This document shows positions 36,992 through 44,554 of a stretch of 51,229 nt of DNA, one piece after another (within the stretch, counting starts at the first letter, position 1; each line of letters starts with the position of its first letter). Below the pieces are notes generated by a model. The model was not told the origin of the DNA and made no database searches. It saw only the letters and a program-made list of their open reading frames with translations. A program made the translations under genes and the position numbers. The DNA is taken from NCBI GenBank assembly GCA_018816735.1, contig JAHIVH010000078.1, positions 1-51,229 on the forward strand, in the 5' to 3' direction. The stretch comes from Pseudomonadota bacterium (GTDB lineage: Bacteria > Desulfobacterota > Desulfobacteria > Desulfobacterales > JAHIVH01).

Positions 36992-37090
36992 GAATCAGAA
37001 AAGTACGGTGAGGCATAGAATAGAAAGCCAAGGATATATATTTATACATTTGGACAATCTCCAAACTAAAAATAGTGAAGACGGATCAGA

Positions 37091-37177
37091 CAGCGCATTC
37101 GAGAAGATATTCTGAAAAATGAACGCGCTGCTTACGGTGATGAGATAGGCTCCATGGTGTCGAGACAATTGAACTGA
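37091..37177 (+). pseudogene. Relic of a YhcG/DUF1016 PDDEXK nuclease N-terminal domain
   Basis: A frame without its own start reads REDILKNERAAYGDEI followed by VSRQL and a stop. This closely resembles the N-terminal helix of the DUF1016 (YhcG) family, which in full-length proteins runs on for more than 300 residues. Only about 28 residues are left. The nuclease domain is absent. It lies in a 767-base gap whose first 100 bases hold nothing recognisable. Confidence 0.5.
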
Positions 37178-37243
37178 TAAAACTTTAAAAAATCAAAGAT
37201 CAAGATCTTTAAACTGATCTATCCGTATCTGTCCATCAGGGAA

Positions 37244-37678
37244 ATGAGCTACAATCTCCAGATCTCCCCCCATGGCCTTCAGATAGCTGAAACCCGGTTG
37301 TGGAATCAGAAAATGAATAACGAATCGATCACCATGAGTCAGATCGTTTCAGAGCTGATCCATTTATTCGGAATCCGGTTGGCACCCCGAATGCAAGAAC
37401 AACTGGAAGCGAAAATCAAACAGATCAGGTCCCGGATTTACAAGCGGCACAACCGATTGCTCCGCGCTTGATCAGAATGGGCCAAACGGTTAGGCGTACC
37501 GGAAAAGATGATCCAAAGATGGTTTAGGGCAGGGTGGATCGATCTCAAAAATCCTGAAACCCTCACCATATTGTCAGGCATGATCTTTGAAAGAGACTAT
37601 TATCATCGATTCATCGCCCCCAAAGGAGAAGACGGCAAAATACCGGAGAACCCGGATATCAGCATCACGCGTATCTGA
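37244..37678 (+). pseudogene. Two-part reading frame with a HTH-like C-terminus, interrupted by an in-frame TGA
   Basis: The frame starting at 37244 runs 75 codons to a TGA at 37469-37471 and continues open in the same frame for 68 more codons to a TGA at 37676. The second part begins SEWAKRLGVPEKMIQRWFRA, which reads like a helix-turn-helix. The continuation in phase suggests one 144-codon gene split by a single nonsense change, for example TGG to TGA in RAWSEW. The upstream frame is also open back to 37181 (LIYPYLSIREM), so the true start may have been lost with the neighbouring DUF1016 relic. No family is recognised. Confidence 0.45.
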
Positions 37679-37758
37679 ATAACCACTTGCAATGATGAGA
37701 AATATTTTCTTCTCCTGAAAACGGGCCATCATCAACACCAAAATCAGGGAGCGCTATC

Positions 37759-38409
37759 ATGCCAAGTATTCAGTTTGATCAAACGGAAAAAATCCTGAAC
37801 TTGTCTGAAATTTTCAAAGATGATACGATTTATCCCCGTGAAACAGTGGATGAAAGCCGCATCGAATTTTTCAGTGATCTGATCAGAGAGGGGACTGAAT
37901 TTCCGCCGATCAAAATCGTCCAGGACAAATTCGGCAGATACATTCTTTTAGATGGCTATCACCGATACAGCGCCTTAATGAAATTTCAAGAGGAAAAAAT
38001 CACCTGCGACCTGATCCTTGCAGAACAAAACCTGTGGCGTCTTTTGTCCGTCCGGTTCAATTTCGATTCATCTCAACCATTAAAATTTGGTGAGATAAAA
38101 AATGGGATTTGCGATACCTGGGTGAAGGAAAATGTCAGAGACAAACAACAGATCGCCGATCTGATCGGCTGCAGTGTTCAGTGGGTAAGAAGGGTGGTCA
38201 AAGACATGGGGCTTGTCGAAGTGGATCAAGATGCAATCCTTGCGCGTAAACTCAAGGAGGAAGAAAACCTCTCCATTCGAGACATTGCAAAACGGACTGG
38301 CTGGAGCAAAAGCAAAACGCATCGATTATTGAGTGAAAATTTAAGCATCAAAGAAGCATCGGAGAATGATGCAATTGTCATGCTCCAGCCAGAAAAGGAA
38401 CAGACATAA
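37759..38409 (+). CDS. ParB-like nuclease/N-terminal domain protein with HTH
   Basis: A 216-residue protein. The ParB/Sulfiredoxin-like domain spans about residues 15-100 with the box DGYHRYSALMKF. A helix-turn-helix follows (QQIADLIGCSVQWVRRVVKD, about 135-155) and a second HTH-like helix pair (LSIRDIAKRTGWSKSKTHRL). ParB-like proteins bind DNA and, in chromosomal ParB, hydrolyse CTP; many such proteins belong to plasmids and mobile islands. AGGGAG six bases before the ATG supports the start. There is no parA nearby, so it is not a normal partition locus; its neighbours are relics, so it probably belongs to a decayed island. Confidence 0.75.
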   Translation: MPSIQFDQTEKILNLSEIFKDDTIYPRETVDESRIEFFSDLIREGTEFPPIKIVQDKFGRYILLDGYHRYSALMKFQEEKITCDLILAEQNLWRLLSVRFNFDSSQPLKFGEIKNGICDTWVKENVRDKQQIADLIGCSVQWVRRVVKDMGLVEVDQDAILARKLKEEENLSIRDIAKRTGWSKSKTHRLLSENLSIKEASENDAIVMLQPEKEQT

Positions 38410-38457
38410 AATAATGCGGTTGAAACACAAACACCAAGCCAAAACGAATGCCCAAAC

Positions 38458-38631
38458 ATGGCTCGCATCATCGAAAACTTCGATAAATTCAATGAGAGAA
38501 AAGGAACGCTTATCGGACTTAATGACATTCATATTGCTGGACATGCACGTAGCGAAAGTTTGACTTTGGTTTCTAACAATGACCGTGAATTTGAGAGAGT
38601 TGAATCTTTGCGTTTGGCCAACTGGGTCTAA
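38458..38631 (+). pseudogene. C-terminal remnant of a VapC-type PIN-domain toxin
   Basis: A 57-codon frame ends with LTLVSNNDREFERV and LRLANWV, the classic C-terminus of VapC toxins. The preceding IGLNDIHIAGHA matches the last acidic active-site segment. The N-terminal half with the first catalytic aspartate is missing, and no antitoxin gene is adjacent. It is in the same frame as the ParB-like gene that stops at 38409, which suggests a join after a deletion. Non-functional. Confidence 0.7.
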
Positions 38632-38768
38632 ATATCACCATCTGTTACATTCGGATTTTTTTTGTACGACCAGTGCCTTTAAAACAAAAATTCGGACCCT
38701 CCTATGGAATGCAGGCATATTTCGGTGGTGCTTCTGTTTTTGTGCCCCAAGATGCGTTTAATGAGTTG

Positions 38769-39734
38769 TTAATTTGCTTGATGAAAAACCTGGCTTCCCT
38801 CTCCTGCAGTCATTTCCCGCAAATTTGCTATATCGCGTAACGGAGGTGCGCCGAACAGACGGCTGTATTCTCGGCTGAACTGAGAAGGACTTTCGTAGCC
38901 GACCTCGAACGCAGCGTTCGCAGCATCCTTGAACTCGGTGAGCATCAACCGCCTTGCTTCGTTCAACCGCAGCCATTTTTGGTACTGAAGGGGGCTCCTG
39001 GCTGTCAGCTCTCTGAAATGATGATGGAAGGTGGATGGGCTCATATTGACTTTTGATGCAAGATCATCAATGCGCAATGGCTGCGTGAAGTTCTCCTTTA
39101 ACCAGTAGATTGCCCGTGCTATTTGATGGCCCTGGCTTCCCCCTGATAGCATCTGGCGAAGACGTGCTCCTTGATTGCCCACAAGTAAACGGTAATAAAT
39201 TTCCTTTTGAATTATGGGCGCAAGCATCGGGATATCCGCCGGTTCATCCATGAGATCGATCAACCGCTGAAATGCGAGAATCATCTGCAACGTGATCTCT
39301 CCTACCGCCATTCCGCGATTTGATTGCTGAGGACGCGGCGAGGGAAGTTTGCTGTCCACCATCATTTGGGCCAATTCTTGCAGATCAAGTCCAAATACAA
39401 GCCCCAGGTAAGGTTTATTCTTGCTTGCTTTAGTGATCTGCGCAAATGTGGGAAGATCCACTGTCGTAATCAAGAAATGTTGTTCATCATACACATAGGT
39501 ATCGTCTCCGAGCAGTACGCGTTTTGCACCTTGTGCGATTAAGCAGAGGCGCGGTTCGTATAAGAGGCTTATCGGCTCGGTCGTTTCTTTCCGCTGATGA
39601 AGAGACAAACCCGGGATGGCCGCCTCAGACTGGTCGCCCTTATCGGTCCATCGGGCAATGCTCTTGCCTAATAATTCAAGCGCGTCGTTCATATCACTAT
39701 TTTTAAATTCCTTGGCAAATGTTCTCTTTTGCAT
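38769..39734 (-). CDS. AraC-family regulator of the YqhC type
   Basis: A 321-residue regulator with an N-terminal AraC_N ligand domain (about residues 25-200, LYEPRLCLIAQGAKRVLLGD) and two C-terminal helix-turn-helix motifs (about 225-315, LRIDDLASKVNMSPSTFHHH and AAFEVGYESPSQFSREYSRL). The ATG at 39734 has AGGAGA six bases upstream; a longer frame to 39779 is less likely. It is divergent from an iron alcohol dehydrogenase, the same layout as E. coli yqhC-yqhD, in which YqhC activates the reductase under aldehyde stress. A similar control is likely here. Confidence 0.85.
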   Translation of the reverse strand: MQKRTFAKEFKNSDMNDALELLGKSIARWTDKGDQSEAAIPGLSLHQRKETTEPISLLYEPRLCLIAQGAKRVLLGDDTYVYDEQHFLITTVDLPTFAQITKASKNKPYLGLVFGLDLQELAQMMVDSKLPSPRPQQSNRGMAVGEITLQMILAFQRLIDLMDEPADIPMLAPIIQKEIYYRLLVGNQGARLRQMLSGGSQGHQIARAIYWLKENFTQPLRIDDLASKVNMSPSTFHHHFRELTARSPLQYQKWLRLNEARRLMLTEFKDAANAAFEVGYESPSQFSREYSRLFGAPPLRDIANLREMTAGEGSQVFHQAN

Positions 39735-39796
39735 GGATTTCTCCTTTTTTAAACATTTTATCAGTCCATATGATGGCATTCAACTTATTTTTTAAC

Positions 39797-39838
39797 CATC
39801 GGACGATTAGGCAAGAATTCGGCAGGATTGATCTACCA
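39797..39838. promoter_or_regulatory. Candidate operator between the AraC regulator and the dehydrogenase
   Basis: The AT-rich divergent spacer contains a distinct GC-richer island with CATCGGACGATTAG and AATTCGGCAGGATTG. Its position suggests the binding site of the AraC-type regulator. Only location and composition support this. Confidence 0.35.
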
Positions 39839-39936
39839 CCTTTGTTTTTTTTAAATTATTATTTGGACCATCAACAGCACCCATGGAAAATCTGTTTTTT
39901 GGGTCACAAGGAATGTAAGAAAAAAGGAGAATCAAC

Positions 39937-40938
39937 ATGGATAATTTCATTTACAGTATTCTAACCACGGCCTATTTTGGCAAGGGACAGATCAAAATTC
40001 TCGGCGAAACCATCAAAGCGCATGGCGGGTCCAACGTGCTTTTGGCCTACGGCGGCGGAAGCATCAAGAAAAACGGAATTTACGATGCTACTATTGAACA
40101 ATTGGGCAGGGCTGGTCTTGCCCATACGGAACTCTCCGGAATCGTGCCGAACCCCAGGGTTGAAAGTGTGGCGGAAGGCATCAGGCTCTATCGGGAGAAC
40201 GGCTGTGATTTTATTCTGGCCGTTGGGGGCGGATCGACCCTGGACGCCTGCAAGGCCATTGCCGCAGGCGTTATGTATGACGGTCCGGTGACCGACCTGT
40301 TTGTCAATGCGTCGGGCCTGTCCGATATTTCCGCGGCAGCTCCCCTGGCTACCATCCTGACCATGGCGGGAACCGGCTCCGAAATGGATATGGGAGCGGT
40401 CATCACCGTGGGTGAGCATCACAAGAAAGAGGTTGTCATGCACCCGTTGGTCAACCCTCTGTTTTCCATTCTGGATCCTGAATACACCTATAGCGTGCCT
40501 GAATATCACTCCATGGCCCTGGCCGGATTCCAGTTCATGCTCGGAAAGCCCATGTTTCCGTTCCCCCTTCACGGCATGGGGCACGAGCTCTCAAGCAAAT
40601 ACGATATGACCCACGGCGTCACTCTGGCGCTTCTGACACCTTCCTGGATGCGTCATACAATAAAAACAGCACTCGAACACTTGCCGGTTTTTGCCCGGTT
40701 TGCCCGCAATGTCATGGATAGCCGTGAAAAAGACGATGCCAAAGCCGCCAAAGTCGGCGTCAAAAAGCTGGAGGCATTTTATGCCGCTATCAGGATGCCT
40801 GCGAACCTTCATGAGGCAGGCGTCAAGGAAGAGGACCTTGCGTTCATCGCCGAAAAAGCCGCCGAAAGGGGAAACCTGGGCATTCTGACCTCCATCGGCA
40901 AGGACGAGGTCCTTCAGATCATGCGTGATGCATTTTAG
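39937..40938 (+). CDS. Iron-containing alcohol dehydrogenase with an internal deletion
   Basis: A 333-residue protein; the family has about 385-390. The NAD(P)-binding half is complete, with ILAVGGGSTLDACKAIAAG and MAGTGSEMD. The metal-binding half keeps LHGMGHELSSKYDMTHG, with two histidine ligands. However, the segment normally between PEYHS (about residue 192) and MALAGFQF, which carries the Asp-x-x-x-His metal ligands, is missing: about 50 residues are gone with the frame preserved. The enzyme would normally reduce aldehydes such as butyraldehyde or toxic short aldehydes (YqhD/BdhA type). Without two of four ligands it is probably inactive. AAGGAGA precedes the ATG. It precedes a hydrolase gene by 12 bases. 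Confidence 0.85.
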   Translation: MDNFIYSILTTAYFGKGQIKILGETIKAHGGSNVLLAYGGGSIKKNGIYDATIEQLGRAGLAHTELSGIVPNPRVESVAEGIRLYRENGCDFILAVGGGSTLDACKAIAAGVMYDGPVTDLFVNASGLSDISAAAPLATILTMAGTGSEMDMGAVITVGEHHKKEVVMHPLVNPLFSILDPEYTYSVPEYHSMALAGFQFMLGKPMFPFPLHGMGHELSSKYDMTHGVTLALLTPSWMRHTIKTALEHLPVFARFARNVMDSREKDDAKAAKVGVKKLEAFYAAIRMPANLHEAGVKEEDLAFIAEKAAERGNLGILTSIGKDEVLQIMRDAF

Positions 40939-40950
40939 GAAAGGAGTCTT

Positions 40951-42036
40951 ATGAAATTAACACATCACATTATAGTTATTTTGTTGCCACTTGCCCTTGG
41001 CCTTTTTGTATCAGCCTGTTCGCCTTCCACACTCACCCATAAACCGGGTGTGCTGATGATCAGGGATCAAGGCAGTTTTGCGGTCGGCGGTACGGTGATC
41101 AAAACGCCCGGTACGTTTGATCCTGTCAATCTGTCACCTGAAGGCCAGACGCTGCACGGCGACCATGCCTATGTGTTTTATCAGATTCCGGTGGAAGCCC
41201 GTTCCTTGCCGCTCGTGCTCTGGCATGGTTATGGCCAGTTTTCAAAAACCTGGGAAACCACGCCGGACGGACGCGAGGGGTATCAGCATATATTTCTCCG
41301 GCGAGGCTTTGGGGTGTATGTGATCGACCAGCCCCGCCGTGGTAATGCCGGACGCAGCACTCAGCCCATGACCCTGACAGCTGTTCCCGATGAGCAGAAA
41401 TGGTTCAATATTTTCCGTGTCGGAATCTGGCCAGATTTTTTTCCCGGCGTTCAATTCGACCAGGACCCGGAAACCGTGAATCAATATTTCCGGCAGATGA
41501 CACCGGATACAGGCCCCATCGATATTGAGATCAATTCAAACGCCGTTGCTGAACTTTTCAAGAAAATCGGACCGGGAATCCTTGTGACGCATTCCCACAG
41601 CGGCGGCATGGGCTGGGCCACGGTTATGAAGAGTCCCGAAATACGGGCCGTCGTGTCATACGAACCGGGCAGTAATTTCGTTTTCCCGGAAGGTGAAGTG
41701 CCTCCCCCCAAACACAGTTCCGGCGGTACACTCGAAGCAAGTGGTATCCCCTTGCCCGATTTTATGAAACTCACAACGATTCCCATTGTCATCTATTACG
41801 GTGACAATATTCCGGAAAAACCCATGGAAAACCCCGGTCAGGATCAGTGGCGTATCCGTTTGGAAATGGCAAGGTTGTGGCGTGATACGGTAAACCGTCA
41901 CGGCGGCGATGTCACCGTCGTGCATCTGCCCGAGATAGGTATTCATGGCAATACCCACTTCCCGTTTTCGGATTTGAATAATCTGAAAATTGCGGATCTG
42001 ATGTCCGAGTTTCTGGAAAAGAAGGGCCTGAATTGA
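40951..42036 (+). CDS. Alpha/beta-hydrolase lipoprotein
   Basis: A 361-residue predicted lipoprotein: signal helix then lipobox LFVSAC (Cys at about residue 23). The alpha/beta-hydrolase fold shows LVLWHGYGQFSKTW (oxyanion region), the nucleophile elbow THSHSGGMGW with Ser at the centre, and a C-terminal HGNTHFPF histidine. The substrate is unknown; relatives act on esters or small lactones. It follows the dehydrogenase by 12 bases with GAAAGGAG upstream and is likely in the same AraC-controlled operon. Confidence 0.8.
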   Translation: MKLTHHIIVILLPLALGLFVSACSPSTLTHKPGVLMIRDQGSFAVGGTVIKTPGTFDPVNLSPEGQTLHGDHAYVFYQIPVEARSLPLVLWHGYGQFSKTWETTPDGREGYQHIFLRRGFGVYVIDQPRRGNAGRSTQPMTLTAVPDEQKWFNIFRVGIWPDFFPGVQFDQDPETVNQYFRQMTPDTGPIDIEINSNAVAELFKKIGPGILVTHSHSGGMGWATVMKSPEIRAVVSYEPGSNFVFPEGEVPPPKHSSGGTLEASGIPLPDFMKLTTIPIVIYYGDNIPEKPMENPGQDQWRIRLEMARLWRDTVNRHGGDVTVVHLPEIGIHGNTHFPFSDLNNLKIADLMSEFLEKKGLN

Positions 42037-42142
42037 ATTGCGGCCATGCCTTGCGGATTGAAAACAGGTCAAGGCGTGGACCGAAACGAGAGTAATTCTA
42101 TGGAAAATCAATTCACTCAATGTCTAACAGGCCTCCATCGAC

Positions 42143-42256
42143 ATGGTGTATAACCGGCCCAAAGCGGAACGTCACGACCTGAAAGAACGCATTGAATCCA
42201 GGAAAGGACTGCGCCAGCTGTCGTATATGAAAGAGATGACAATGGGCAGTGATTAA
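42143..42256 (+). other. Small open frame of unknown meaning in a 640-base relic-rich gap
   Basis: A 37-codon frame beginning MVYNRPKAERHDLKERIE, possibly a C-terminal scrap of a lost gene since it is open upstream to a TAA at about 42125 and has no ribosome binding site. No family recognised. The rest of 42037-42323 holds no gene. Confidence 0.25.
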
Positions 42257-42323
42257 TATGAAATGATTACCTGTTGACGTGGTGAGACGGTTTTTCTTCA
42301 GGCAATAAAAATATGAGGTCGAT

Positions 42324-42504
42324 ATGAAAAAAATCACCGCTATTTTATCGATAATGAATTACAGCATCCATTATTTTCATGGGCTATCCGGCAAGCTCTC
42401 AGGCGGATTTCGAAACCCAAAATAAAGGAAATGCAGGAAAAGAAGTTCTTCTAAAGTCATCAGCGACCCAAAAAATTCTCGTGGTTTATTTTTCCAAAAG
42501 ATGA
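42324..42504 (+). pseudogene. Flavodoxin-like exported protein, frameshifted and truncated
   Basis: The ATG at 42324 begins a signal-peptide-like MKKITAILSI. A shift to another frame gives MGYPASSQADFETQ and then TQKILVVYFSKR followed by TGA. KILVVYFS is the first beta strand of flavodoxins, just before the FMN phosphate loop, which is missing. The product is an exported flavodoxin with a frameshift in the signal peptide and a premature end. It lies in the same direction as the AraC-dehydrogenase-hydrolase set, as expected for one decaying operon. Confidence 0.55.
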
Positions 42505-42676
42505 GTCCTTTTTTTTATTTTGAGTAAAAGGGTCTTACGGTTAATCCCGAGAGAAGAACCTGTTTATGCCCGATGCCGGTCAAATCTATTTTCTTCGTAG
42601 AGAGATAACGTGGAAGGGAAATGCCCTTATTATAAAGGCCATTTCCCTGTTGCTGAATAATTAATTTCAAAAAATA

Positions 42677-43282
42677 TTATAATTCAGTTAGGCCAAATGC
42701 CTCAAATAAAGAGCAATTTTCTTGAACTCCTGAAATATTTGATCCACTTGCTTTTTCAAGTACAAATGCCACTGTACAATCTTCATCTTCTTTATTTTCA
42801 GTTTCGATCGTTAATGCGTCTCCAGACAATTCGAATGTAAAGGTTTTCCCATCTTGTTCGGTGATAGTATTACTACCGGCTGTGTAGGTATCTGCACTTT
42901 CTGTACAGGTATAGGTTGCATTTGACCATCCTGTTAATGCCGACATTTCGTTTGTAACACCTGACAATTTTACATAATATTGTATCGTATTTGAGGTTAT
43001 ATCTACATACGCATTTACTGTGACACCCATATATGAATATGGAAAATCTATAGTGTTTACATCCTGGTCGCCACACCCTTGTGTAATACTTGTCACATCC
43101 CAAGTCCCAATAATTGAACTCGTGGTGGTGTCACCATCGATATTATTCGCGTCATGGTCATCATTACTACCTCCACCGCTGCTGCTTCATCCCAAACTGA
43201 TACAAACTGCCAAGAAAATAGCAAAGTAAAGATTTGCTGTGGATTGTTTCTTTTTCTCCATTCGTTTTTGAAAAAAAATCAT
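42677..43282 (-). pseudogene. Lipocalin-like lipoprotein gene with TGA at the lipobox cysteine position
   Basis: From the ATG at 43282 (AGGAGA about seven bases upstream) the frame reads a normal lipoprotein signal: positive residues, then LYFAIFLAVCISLG. At 43187-43189, exactly where the lipidated cysteine belongs, it meets TGA. It continues in the same frame with SSSGGGSNDDHDANN, the usual Ser/Gly/Asp spacer of lipoproteins, and then a domain with IIGTWDVTSITQGCG and LSGDALTIETE, like lipocalin-type proteins, to a stop at 42677. One base change (TGC or TGT to TGA) explains this. Selenocysteine insertion or readthrough is the alternative; no convincing SECIS-like hairpin was seen. The rest of the gene is undamaged. 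Confidence 0.65.
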
Positions 43283-43305
43283 TTACATGTCTCCTATTCT
43301 GTTCG

Positions 43306-44132
43306 TTAAAAATTGTTAAGTTGTTGTTCCAGGGTGTATACTTTATCCGTACCCCAATCCAGCGGCATTGAAAAACAACTACTGGTATTGGTCGTATGGC
43401 TGTAAGCCGTCGGCAGGGACAATGGATTTACAAGAGGTATGTTAATGGCTGTCGCACCTGTTCCACCTCGAAAAATAGTGTAAACACCACCTGGGAGGGT
43501 TTCTTCCTGGGAGTTTGTTAACACAGAAGACCAAGACGCCCCAAGGACACCCAGCATACTGCAACGAATGGGACCCTCCAGGGTACTGGTCTCCAGACGA
43601 AGCGAGTGGCCGGCTTCCACTCTACACAATGTTGGGAACAGATTGATATCAAAACGCTCCGTTTTGTCAGGTGTCAGATAGTCATCGGAAAGAAACAGGT
43701 GATTGGCTTGTATCATGGTATCGTTTGCATCATACAAGGAGTCCTCATCATTGATGGCCCTAAAGCTGTCGAGTAGGGCACCATGTGAAATTTCCTTCTC
43801 ATTTCCGTCAGGATCGACATCATAGAGTACGGCAATCAACTCCATGTTGTTTTGGAAGAACTCGGTAGTTCCAGCGCATCACCCGTTTCCGCCGTATTCC
43901 AGCCGGTCCAACGTAACGCGGGGATACCATTTGCGACTATCTGTTCGGCCATATTGGACGTGGTTTTTCCTTGCCAATAATCGTCATTGTATGCTTCTTC
44001 CTTCCCATCGTAGTATTGTTCGCTTAACCATACCTGCCATTTGGCGTTCGCAAAAAAGTGTTTCACGTCTAATATAATATTGGCAGGCAGTATTTCTGCT
44101 CTGCCCTCAAGTGCAGACAACATAAGGTCCAC
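43306..44132 (-). pseudogene. CocE/NonD-family hydrolase, frameshifted and lacking its N-terminal half
   Basis: Two overlapping frames read parts of an X-Pro dipeptidyl-peptidase/CocE-type hydrolase. The upstream part (43836-44132) has SNMAEQIVANGIPALRWTGW near ETGDALEL. The downstream part (43306-43845) has VLYDVDPDGNEKEISHGAL and RVEAGHSLRLETSTLEG from the C-terminal beta-sandwich. The frames join at about 43836-43845 only with a one-base shift. The catalytic serine domain and a stretch between the two pieces are missing; the total is about half of the usual 550-600 residues. AAAGGTGG upstream of the apparent first ATG may be accidental. Confidence 0.6.
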
Positions 44133-44554
44133 CTTTCGGTAATTGAGTGATAGTTGATAATTTAAACCAGATTATAACCCCGACTTTTTTCAGGAACCGA
44201 GTTGAAAAATGTCAGGCCCCACATCTATAAAGATTATAGACAGACAGGGGATAATCATTTGTCGTTTTTTTTTGCGATAAGGGGGGATTCGGCTATTATA
44301 GGCTGTATTTTAGGGAAGAGTGGGGACCTGGTTTTTTGATTAGCCTGGCATATTAAATGTATATATTTTTCGGCAAGTCCTTCAATGAACGATGGTCAGG
44401 AGGTATAAATTGGGGGCAATTATGCCGCATAAAAGAATCATGAAAAAAGATAATGTGTTGATGACAAACTATATTAATGATGCGGGGGTATTGCCCCTCA
44501 TATTGGGGCTGTTGTAACCCATATTTTTTTGTCTTGAGGAAAAGTTCGGATATT
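44133..44554. other. 422-base AT-rich spacer with a possible 31-codon frame
   Basis: A short plus-strand frame at 44422-44517 (MPHKRIMKKDNVLMTNY) with GGGGGCAATT before its ATG is the only coding candidate; it ends in a hydrophobic stretch. Runs of G/C around 44480-44510 (GGGGGTATTGCCCC) can form a small hairpin. Nothing else is recognised. Confidence 0.3.

Noticed and set aside
37469..37471. Selenocysteine at the TGA in the HTH-like frame
   Set aside because: No redox motif or Cys-containing family known at this place, and neighbouring genes are relics, so nonsense mutation is simpler.
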